This document shows, piece by piece, positions 1 to 5,609 of a stretch of DNA of 7,098 nt. The notes under the pieces were generated by a model that had not been told where the DNA came from, did no database searches, and saw only the letters and a list, made by a program, of their open reading frames with translations. Numbering within the stretch: the first letter of the stretch is position 1; each line of letters begins with the position of its first letter. Both the position numbers and the translations under genes were made by a program. Source of the DNA: Acidobacteriota bacterium (GTDB taxonomy: Bacteria; Acidobacteriota; Blastocatellia; Pyrinomonadales; Pyrinomonadaceae); contig JAIVJP010000311.1 in the NCBI GenBank assembly GCA_020199975.1, positions 1 through 7,098 of the forward strand. Reading direction: 5' to 3'.

Positions 1-2515
1 AAGTCTTGCTGCCATGGTGCGCCACCTTTACTACATCCACCGGAAAACCAGAGTCTCCTGACAGCATAGCGGCTTCTGCTAAACTCTCGATGTCGCCGGT
101 AAGGAGAATTGATCGTTCGCCAAATTGTAATCGCAGCACTATTGAATCGTTGTTTCGGGATTGTGTTTCAGCCTTCGCACGTGCGTGGGGCCACAGCACA
201 GTGGCGGTCGTGCCAGTGAATCGCAGGACATCTCCCGCGCCAACTACGGTTATGGGAAGCCCTCTTGCAGTCGCGGTGTGATAGAACTTTGCGAATTCAG
301 GATCTTTGCGTGGGGTGCGGGCCACGAGAGCACTACGAACGTCAAAATTCCTCGCTACATCGTTCAAGCCATCAATGTGGTCCGCGTGGGCGTGAGTTGC
401 GACTATGAAATCGATCCGATCCAGTCCGCGCCACCACAAGTATTCCGACACCACTGCCTCTCCGATGCTGCGCGTGTCGCGGGCAAACGGTTCTTCGTCG
501 TCCGCCCCGGGCTTACGGTCCCTGCTCAAGAAGTTCGGCCTGCCGCCACCATCCACAAGGAGGGTTGTTCCATCAGGCATTGTGATTAGCGCCGAGTCTC
601 CCTGACCGACGTCCAGGAAGTCCACGCGCAGTCGTCCGTCGGTGCAACCGACGCTGAGCGGGTGCACGATCACAATGGCGAGCAGAATCACTTGAGCTAG
701 TATTGGGCCCTGAACACCCTGCAATGCTCCCCTTCCGTTCCTCAACGCTGGCGCGCCTAATGGATTCCAGCGGGAAAGGGAAACTGCGAGCGCCACAAGA
801 GGCAAACAGTACAAGAGATAGATCAAGGTCGAGCAACCCGAGTATTCCGGTATCCGAACCGATGCGATTCCCAACTGCGTAAGAGGATCGACACTGTGAA
901 TCATCAACCAGTTAAGGGCATTGGCCAGGCCGAAAAACGGTGTGGCGACCTCCGTGCTAACCTGCTCGACTAATAATCCGGCTACGGCCACCAGGGCCAG
1001 CATCGCCATCAGGAGACTTACGCCAACGTTTAAAATGAGCGATGAGGTAGAAACTCTGTGAAAGTAGACGATGAGGAGCGGCAGCATTGTGATCTGAACG
1101 CTGAAGGTCACAACCATGGCTCCCAATGCGTAACGTAGCGGCCGCTGAAGATAATAGCGTTCAAAAGTGCCTGCGATCGGTGTTTTGATTATTTTATAAC
1201 TGTAGGTTAGCCGCTCTATCTCTTTCTTCCAGTTTCGATCACTCCAATAGAGCGACTCAGAGAAGCTTCGCAGCCAGGAAGAGCAAGCGGGGGGGTAAGG
1301 AGTCTCACGTGTGGGGCGCCATGAGCCAATTTCCGAGATTCGCTGCAGCAGTGGCCAGCCGAAAACCACAATCGCGAGCACTGATAAGAAGGTCAATTGA
1401 AATGAGGGATCGAATAAATCGCCCGGACGCCAGAAGAGCAAGACCAACGCCGCGGCGCCCAATGAATTCAACGAAGCACCTCTGCGAGAGACAACAGGTG
1501 CAAACGCGATCCACGTGAACATCAAAGCGGCCCGCACAACTGAAGCCTCCGCGCCAACGGCTAACGCGTAACACCAGAGGACCGTGGTAGCCAGCAGAAA
1601 CTGCCAGCTCCTGTTTCTGGTAATTCGACGGGCCAGCAGTAATACCACACCACCAATGAAACTTATGTGCAGTCCGCTGATGACGAGAACATGAAATGTT
1701 CCGCCTTCGCGAAAACGTTCAGCAGTTGCCTGCGAAAGAAAATAGCGGTTGCCCAGCAGTGAGGCGAGGAGAACGCTTGCCGTATCAGGTGAAAAATGCA
1801 AAACGATCTGAGTCTCGAGCCGCTGCCGCCATTGATAGAGCCAGGCGAGGGGCAGAAATACCGGGTCGTCATCAACGCGTTCGATGAGCAGCGGGCTCTT
1901 CACATAACCTGTGGCGTCATAGCCTCTGCGCTCCAGATAGTCAGTGAACTTAGGGACTCCCGGATTGCGGAAGTTGTCGGTACGGTTGAGAACGGTCATC
2001 ACGCGCACCCGCGCGCCGTAACGCAACTCAAGTCTTTGGTAATCTTCCTGGGTTATCTTTTCATGAACCGGCAGCAGAAGTGTGACAACTCCAGAGACGA
2101 TCCTCTCTACGTCTTTCATTCGGAGCTGCTCCGCACGTAGCGTGAGATAGAAACCGCCGGGGGCTGATTCGGGGTACCGCTCGAGCACGCCGGTTAACTC
2201 AACCGGCTCACCGTCAGCGATCGTTCCGTGAACAATCAGCGCCTTCAACCTGTCTGAGCTAACGCTTTGTTTTTCCAACGAAGCCAGACAGTTACCGGTT
2301 AGCAGGAAAGCGAACGTTACCAAGGCAGTGGCGGCGCCGGGTTTACGTTTGAACAGACAGGTCAACGCCAGCAACGACGTTAGCAAACAAACGAGAAGTA
2401 GAAGAAAGATAGGCCCTGAGAAAAAGTGTGCTCCCAGAATTCCCGCCGCAAACGCAACGGCGAGCTGGGCCAGAGGATGAGCTACAAACGGTTGCTGGTG
2501 AGGAGCAGACTGCAT
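1..2515 (-). CDS. comEC: ComEC/Rec2-family DNA uptake channel protein, C-terminus cut by window edge
   Basis: This is the inner-membrane channel that passes single-stranded DNA into the cytoplasm during natural transformation (family knowledge). A single open frame runs from ATG 2513-2515 to base 1, giving 838 codons with no stop. The N-terminus has about three hydrophobic segments (residues 12-85). A soluble DUF4131-like part follows, with NPG at 184-186 and FTDYLERRG. The Competence membrane domain has ISGLHIS around H283, an EASVVRAALM stretch and DPSFQLTFLS from D369. A metallo-beta-lactamase domain begins with DVGQGDS at 635-641 and continues with HAHADH (H708, H710, D712, H713), NNDSIVLRL, TGD (D808) and AHHGSK (H833, H834), so the putative metal site is intact. 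Only a short tail should be missing. A polar insertion lies at about 399-460. The start is supported by an in-frame stop within the upstream repeat; an in-frame TTG two codons earlier is possible. No clear Shine-Dalgarno sequence is visible, and the repeat array abuts the ATG. Confidence 0.95.
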   Translation of the reverse strand, partial: MQSAPHQQPFVAHPLAQLAVAFAAGILGAHFFSGPIFLLLLVCLLTSLLALTCLFKRKPGAATALVTFAFLLTGNCLASLEKQSVSSDRLKALIVHGTIADGEPVELTGVLERYPESAPGGFYLTLRAEQLRMKDVERIVSGVVTLLLPVHEKITQEDYQRLELRYGARVRVMTVLNRTDNFRNPGVPKFTDYLERRGYDATGYVKSPLLIERVDDDPVFLPLAWLYQWRQRLETQIVLHFSPDTASVLLASLLGNRYFLSQATAERFREGGTFHVLVISGLHISFIGGVVLLLARRITRNRSWQFLLATTVLWCYALAVGAEASVVRAALMFTWIAFAPVVSRRGASLNSLGAAALVLLFWRPGDLFDPSFQLTFLSVLAIVVFGWPLLQRISEIGSWRPTRETPYPPACSSWLRSFSESLYWSDRNWKKEIERLTYSYKIIKTPIAGTFERYYLQRPLRYALGAMVVTFSVQITMLPLLIVYFHRVSTSSLILNVGVSLLMAMLALVAVAGLLVEQVSTEVATPFFGLANALNWLMIHSVDPLTQLGIASVRIPEYSGCSTLIYLLYCLPLVALAVSLSRWNPLGAPALRNGRGALQGVQGPILAQVILLAIVIVHPLSVGCTDGRLRVDFLDVGQGDSALITMPDGTTLLVDGGGRPNFLSRDRKPGADDEEPFARDTRSIGEAVVSEYLWWRGLDRIDFIVATHAHADHIDGLNDVARNFDVRSALVARTPRKDPEFAKFYHTATARGLPITVVGAGDVLRFTGTTATVLWPHARAKAETQSRNNDSIVLRLQFGERSILLTGDIESLAEAAMLSGDSGFPVDVVKVAHHGSKT

Positions 2516-2602
2516 CTTCAAATCGTGGTCTGGGATCTGAGATTTCAAATCTGGGATCTGAGATATCTGAGATATCTGAGATCTCAAATTTCAGATCTTA
2601 GT
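2516..2602. repeat. Heptanucleotide (period-7) repeat array between the methyltransferase gene and comEC
   Basis: On the plus strand, 2529-2563 reads as five heptads: TCTGGGA, TCTGAGA, TTTCAAA, TCTGGGA, TCTGAGA. Two 9-base variants TATCTGAGA (2564-2581) follow, then TCTCAAA, TTTCAGA and TCTTAGT (2582-2602). A degraded edge (CTTCAAA at 2516-2522) reaches the comEC start codon. The array contains small palindromes, for example AGATTT-C-AAATCT at 2540-2552 and GAGATCTC at 2578-2585. It fills the whole spacer and enters the methyltransferase gene, providing its TGA stop (2584-2586) and last codons. The end at 2575-2602 matches 4793-4820 at 26 of 28 positions. Confidence 0.9.
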
Positions 2603-3786
2603 CGCACGACGGTTTCCACGTGATGAGTCTGGGGGAACATATCAAATGCCGCGACAGAGTCAAGAAAATATCCAGCCGCCCGGAGCTTCTTGAGGTCGCG
2701 TGCCAGGGTGGCGGGGTCACATGAGACGTAGGAAATCTGACGCGGGTGCCTCGCCAGAATTCCTTTGATTACGCTGTTTTCAGCCCCAGCGCGCGGCGGA
2801 TCGAGCAGCAGGAAATCGACCGCTTCGGATTCAAGTGACTGGCCATTCAACCACTCGCCCACCCGCGCGGTGATAATCTTCGTGCTCTCAAGCTGAGCAT
2901 TCTGTAGATTCAGCTGAGCAAACCGGGCGGCAGTTGGATTCGATTCCACGCCCACTACGCGTTCAAAGCAGCGCGCGAGCGGAACTGTGAATAACCCCAC
3001 GCCGCAATAGAGATCCATGGCAGCCGTACCTCGCGCATTCCTAGTCGCTTCGTGGACTAGCGACACTATTAGTTCGTGATTGACCTGGAAAAACGCGTCG
3101 GCACTGAAATGGTAAGTCTCATCTCCAATCCTGCGACTAACGTTCTTCGTCTCGAAACCGGCCCAGCCCGGCGCCAATGAAACCTCCTCGTCACCGGCTA
3201 CAACTTCAACGTTCTTCGCAGCTCCCGGAAATGAGTCGTTTCGGATCTGTGCGCGCAGATCTTCCAGAGTATTCTGTAAATCGGGAACCAGGACTGCACA
3301 TACCTCCACATCACATACACGATGCGAACCAGCCTCGAAATATCCCAAGTGTCTTGTTTGCGGCTCAAATTGCCAGTTCGCACGAGCGCGGTATTGCCAC
3401 TGTTTTGGCGAGGGATGAATCGCAATCTCAGGGAGCTCTGCGATGTTGGCAATGCGGTGAAAGCAATCGCGAATAATCTCTACTTTCGCCTGAAGTTGCG
3501 TTTCATAATTCAACTGCTGGAAATCGCAGCCGCCACAGCGACCGAAGTAAGGACAGGGAGGCTCAACGCGAACCGGCGAGGGCTTGATGACCTCGAGGGT
3601 CGAAGCAAAGGCCACCTTGCCCCGCACGCGATCGATTTGAACGCGCACTATGTCACCAGGAGCGGCGAGTGACACGAATAGCGTCAGTCCTTGGGCGTGC
3701 GCCAACCCCACGCCACCTGGCAGAAGGCGTTCAATTTCCACTTCAAGAGTTAGTGATGGCTGCTCTGGGGCGTCAGCTGAATTCAT
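2584..3786 (-). CDS. rlmD: TrmA/RlmD-family 23S rRNA (or tRNA) uracil-5-methyltransferase
   Basis: A 400-residue SAM-dependent RNA m5U methyltransferase. An N-terminal TRAM-like RNA-binding domain covers about residues 12-66. Iron-sulfur cluster cysteines follow the RlmD pattern: C78, C84 and C87 (CPYFGRCGGC), with the fourth probably C163. The SAM-binding motif DLYCGVGLF is at 258-266, the DPPR motif at 329-332 and the catalytic nucleophile C356 in SCDPATLARD. HVET with the probable base E391 lies near the C-terminus. Length is normal or slightly short for the family. The start is well fixed: a TGA stands two codons before ATG 3784-3786 in the same frame, although the Shine-Dalgarno match is weak. 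The last codons and stop fall in the period-7 repeat array. Motifs alone cannot decide whether the target is 23S U1939 (RlmD), another 23S uridine (RlmC/RlmCD) or tRNA U54 (TrmA), so the symbol is the closest fit. Confidence 0.93.
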   Translation of the reverse strand: MNSADAPEQPSLTLEVEIERLLPGGVGLAHAQGLTLFVSLAAPGDIVRVQIDRVRGKVAFASTLEVIKPSPVRVEPPCPYFGRCGGCDFQQLNYETQLQAKVEIIRDCFHRIANIAELPEIAIHPSPKQWQYRARANWQFEPQTRHLGYFEAGSHRVCDVEVCAVLVPDLQNTLEDLRAQIRNDSFPGAAKNVEVVAGDEEVSLAPGWAGFETKNVSRRIGDETYHFSADAFFQVNHELIVSLVHEATRNARGTAAMDLYCGVGLFTVPLARCFERVVGVESNPTAARFAQLNLQNAQLESTKIITARVGEWLNGQSLESEAVDFLLLDPPRAGAENSVIKGILARHPRQISYVSCDPATLARDLKKLRAAGYFLDSVAAFDMFPQTHHVETVVRLRSEI

Positions 3787-3808
3787 GTTTCACTGACCCG
3801 TAAGTCGA

Positions 3809-3840
3809 CCTCGGCTGAACTGCAATAGTTCACATCGAGG
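3809..3840. other. Imperfect inverted repeat just upstream of the methyltransferase gene
   Basis: CCTCG (3809-3813) pairs with CGAGG (3836-3840), and TGAAC (3816-3820) with GTTCA (3828-3832). An unpaired internal loop separates the two stems, and the apical loop is 7 bases. On the minus strand it lies about 23 bases before the methyltransferase ATG, so if transcribed it would be a 5'-leader hairpin. Two 5-bp stems could arise by chance. Confidence 0.3.
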
Positions 3841-3851
3841 CCTCAGGAAAG

Positions 3852-3889
3852 TACGCTGAAAGCGTTGGCTAGTGAACGCTTGCAGCGTA
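3852..3889. other. Strong inverted repeat (15-bp stem with one mismatch) in the spacer
   Basis: TACGCTG (3852-3858) pairs with CAGCGTA (3883-3889), and AAGCGTT (3860-3866) with AACGCTT (3875-3881). There is one A/G mismatch and an 8-base loop, GGCTAGTG. Read on the minus strand it lies about 100 bases after the stop of the unknown gene and 66 bases before the methyltransferase start. No T-run follows on either strand, so it is not a textbook intrinsic terminator. It could be an RNA hairpin, a protein-binding palindrome or a dispersed repeat. Confidence 0.6.
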
Positions 3890-3925
3890 ATTCGTCGCAG
3901 TTCGAGTATTCACACCGTCTCAGCA

Positions 3926-3963
3926 GCGACCGGGTCTGACTTGAAAAGCAGACAACCGGTCGC
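3926..3963 (-). terminator. GC-rich hairpin just after the unknown gene, possible terminator
   Basis: GCGACCGG (3926-3933) pairs with CCGGTCGC (3956-3963), and GTCTG (3934-3938) with CAGAC (3949-3953). A 2-base AA bulge and a 10-base loop complete a 13-bp, very GC-rich stem. It begins 25 bases beyond the stop codon of the minus-strand gene at 3989-4720, which suits transcript-end protection or termination. The run of T expected after an intrinsic terminator is absent, so termination is an inference from position and stem strength. Confidence 0.45.
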
Positions 3964-3988
3964 CACCGCTTGGGATTCTGACATGTCT

Positions 3989-4720
3989 TCACAGATAGAA
4001 CAGACTAAGCCGCGGTACTGCAAACTGCTCCCGCAGACCCTTTAGCAGCAGGTTATCGAAAGTCTGTTCGTAAACTGTAGCGTCCATGTGTTTACGATAG
4101 GGCCGCAACTGTTCTTTCACTTCTCTTGTGACCGCCTCGAGTTGGTCCGCCGGAACAACCGAACGAATTGCGTCGCTCAACATTCGCTCCAGCCCGGTTA
4201 GAGAGACTTCGAGTTTCTGCGCATCCGCAGTCGCTGACTGTTTGAAGTCGCGTTCCAACTCTTCCAGGAGATTGGCAGCCCGCGTTAGCGCGTCAGTGAA
4301 ATCATCTTCGTGCGATTGTTTTCGTTCTCCCAACGCCTGCAGCAGAGCTGATCTTCCTCGCCGCAAGTGCTCCAGAATCGTCTGCCGCGGAAACGGCAAA
4401 CCTTCATCCTCGTCGCGGGCCGCAGCGACCGCTTCATCGTCATCACCCGTCTCGGCTCCGACGTGAGACTCCAACCACTCGGCGTACTGAGCCTCGACTT
4501 CTTCCTGGCAATAAAGAAGAGACTTGACGCTCCGCTTCCTGGGCTTTGCTTCCCATGAGTCGAAAGCCTTCTCGATCCCGCGCAATGCGACATGCAGCGG
4601 GATCTTCATCGCCTTCCAACTCTCGATGAGAGCCCAGTCCATTGGGCTGAGTAGCAGGTGCTTACCACGGCGGCGAATAAAAGCGTCCTCTATTTCGGTG
4701 AAGTAATTGAAGTAGTTCAA
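3989..4720 (-). CDS. Conserved-looking protein of unknown function with a TTG start
   Basis: I cannot assign a function to this 243-residue soluble protein; there is no signal peptide or membrane segment. Residues 1-56 form a compact N-terminal part rich in aromatic and basic residues (NYFNYFTEIED, RRRGKHLLLSPMDWALIESW, PLHVALRGIEKAFD), which looks like the most conserved region. An acidic, low-complexity linker follows at about 86-108. The rest is strongly charged and predicted by eye to be helical (LLEELERDFK, LEAVTREVKEQLRPYRK), possibly coiled coil. The N-terminus resembles uncharacterised acidobacterial proteins from memory. The start chosen is TTG 4718-4720, because the conserved-looking sequence begins there and the next Met is residue 27. 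The TTG lies where degraded TTGGACN heptads run into the gene, so the start is uncertain. No good Shine-Dalgarno sequence is visible. It sits 88 bases after coaX and 202 bases before the methyltransferase gene. Confidence 0.8.
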   Translation of the reverse strand: MNYFNYFTEIEDAFIRRRGKHLLLSPMDWALIESWKAMKIPLHVALRGIEKAFDSWEAKPRKRSVKSLLYCQEEVEAQYAEWLESHVGAETGDDDEAVAAARDEDEGLPFPRQTILEHLRRGRSALLQALGERKQSHEDDFTDALTRAANLLEELERDFKQSATADAQKLEVSLTGLERMLSDAIRSVVPADQLEAVTREVKEQLRPYRKHMDATVYEQTFDNLLLKGLREQFAVPRLSLFYL

Positions 4721-4721
4721 G

Positions 4722-4846
4722 GTCCAACGTCCAAAGTGGATCTGACATGATTCGAGTTTCGAGTTCCGAGTTCTGAGTTCCGAGTTCTGAGATCTGAGAT
4801 CTCAAATCTCAGATCCTAGTGTGTCCCTCGACTTTGGACTTTGGAC
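4722..4846. repeat. Composite heptanucleotide repeat element bounded by inverted TCCAAAG arrays
   Basis: The core at 4751-4813 is nine contiguous heptads: TTCGAGT twice, then TCCGAGT, TCTGAGT, TCCGAGT, TCTGAGA, TCTGAGA, TCTCAAA and TCTCAGA. It drifts from a GAGTTCC-type to a GAGATCT-type unit. Its outer borders are a second heptad family: GTCCAACGTCCAAAGT at 4722-4737, and in inverted orientation ACTTTGGACTTTGGAC at 4831-4846. The two borders are reverse complements at 15 of 16 positions, giving an element of about 125 bp. The left border abuts the TTG start of the unknown gene. The right border codes for the last residues of coaX, and the core supplies its stop codon. Confidence 0.9.
4786..4813. 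repeat. 28-bp near-perfect palindrome inside the heptad array
   Basis: The four heptads TCTGAGA, TCTGAGA, TCTCAAA and TCTCAGA form a palindrome in which the two 14-base halves are reverse complements at 13 of 14 positions, centred on GAGATCTC. It covers the coaX stop codon (4809-4811), so the 3' end of the coaX message could fold into a loop-poor hairpin. It might act as a weak terminator or end-protecting structure, but no T-run follows. Confidence 0.75.
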
Positions 4847-5609
4847 GAGAATTCCGTTCGTACACCAGCCTCAGCCCTTCCAACGTCAGCGTGTCATCAA
4901 CCAGCTCAATAAACTCAGAACCGGTGGCAATCAAAGGCGCCAGTCCGCCGGTAGCAATTACACGAGGCTTACCACCCATTTCCTCGATCATCTTGCGCAA
5001 AACGCCATCAACCAGGCCAACGTACCCATGATAAAGCCCTGACTGCATCGCACTTATTGTTGAGGACCCGATAACTTTCTGCGGTCGCTTGATGTCGACC
5101 CGCGGCAGCTTCGCCGCCCGATCAAATAACGCATCAGAGGAAATCATGATGCCCGGAGTGATAACGCCGCCGAGGTATTCGCCTTGCGCGTTGATTGCAT
5201 TGAAAGTGGTGGCAGTGCCAAAGTCCACGACGATACATGGTGCGCCATACTTATGTATGGCAGCCGCTGCATCCACAATTCTGTCGGCACCTACATCCGC
5301 AGCAGGTTCGTAAAGAATTCGGACTCCAGTGTCGGCGGTGTTGTCCACGAAGAATGGCGTCAGATGGAAGTAGGTCTCGGCCATCGTTTTCAATGTGTAG
5401 TTCAACGGCGGTACTACCGAGGCTATTGCGATAGCGTCGATCGCTTTGAAGTCGAGGCTGGCAAGCTCGAACAGGTTGCGCGCGTGGACACCATACTCGT
5501 CAACGGTGCGCGCGCGGTTTGTGGTCAGACGCCAATGAGCCAGCAGCTCGGAACCATTGTAGACGCCCAAAGAAGTATTGGTATTCCCGACGTCAATTAC
5601 GAGAAGCAT
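4809..5609 (-). CDS. coaX: Type III pantothenate kinase
   Basis: Catalyses ATP-dependent phosphorylation of pantothenate, the first step of coenzyme A synthesis, in the cytoplasm. Type III enzymes belong to the ASKHA fold, typically need a monovalent cation and are not feedback-inhibited by CoA (family knowledge). The 266 residues show DVGNTNTSLG at 6-15 (phosphate loop), GADR at 107-110 with the presumed catalytic D109, VVDFGTATTFN at 127-137, GGVITPGI at 147-154 and the adenosine-loop ATGGLAPL at 219-226. All signature motifs are intact. The ATG (5607-5609) lies inside the end of the glycosyltransferase gene, with a GAAGA Shine-Dalgarno-like stretch about 8 bases upstream, so translation is probably coupled. 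The family core ends near residue 252. The tail RPKSKVEGHTRI is coded by TCCAAAG heptads, and the TGA stop lies in the adjoining TCTCAGA heptad. Confidence 0.97.
   Translation of the reverse strand: MLLVIDVGNTNTSLGVYNGSELLAHWRLTTNRARTVDEYGVHARNLFELASLDFKAIDAIAIASVVPPLNYTLKTMAETYFHLTPFFVDNTADTGVRILYEPAADVGADRIVDAAAAIHKYGAPCIVVDFGTATTFNAINAQGEYLGGVITPGIMISSDALFDRAAKLPRVDIKRPQKVIGSSTISAMQSGLYHGYVGLVDGVLRKMIEEMGGKPRVIATGGLAPLIATGSEFIELVDDTLTLEGLRLVYERNSRPKSKVEGHTRI

Noticed and set aside
161..589. 142-codon plus-strand open frame
   Set aside because: It is antisense to the metallo-beta-lactamase domain of comEC, which shows all its catalytic motifs on the minus strand.
1305..1574. Minus-strand open frame of 89 codons inside comEC
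   Set aside because: It is in a different frame from the continuous comEC reading frame, and its translation is a shifted version of the Competence domain region. I checked the comEC frame through here and found no frameshift.
2516..2602. CRISPR-like array
   Set aside because: The units are 7-9 bases in direct tandem with no spacers, and there are no cas genes nearby.
4128..4466. Serine-rich 112-codon plus-strand frame
   Set aside because: It is antisense to the unknown gene; the Ser/Arg richness is what antisense reading of Glu/Leu/Ala-rich helices produces.
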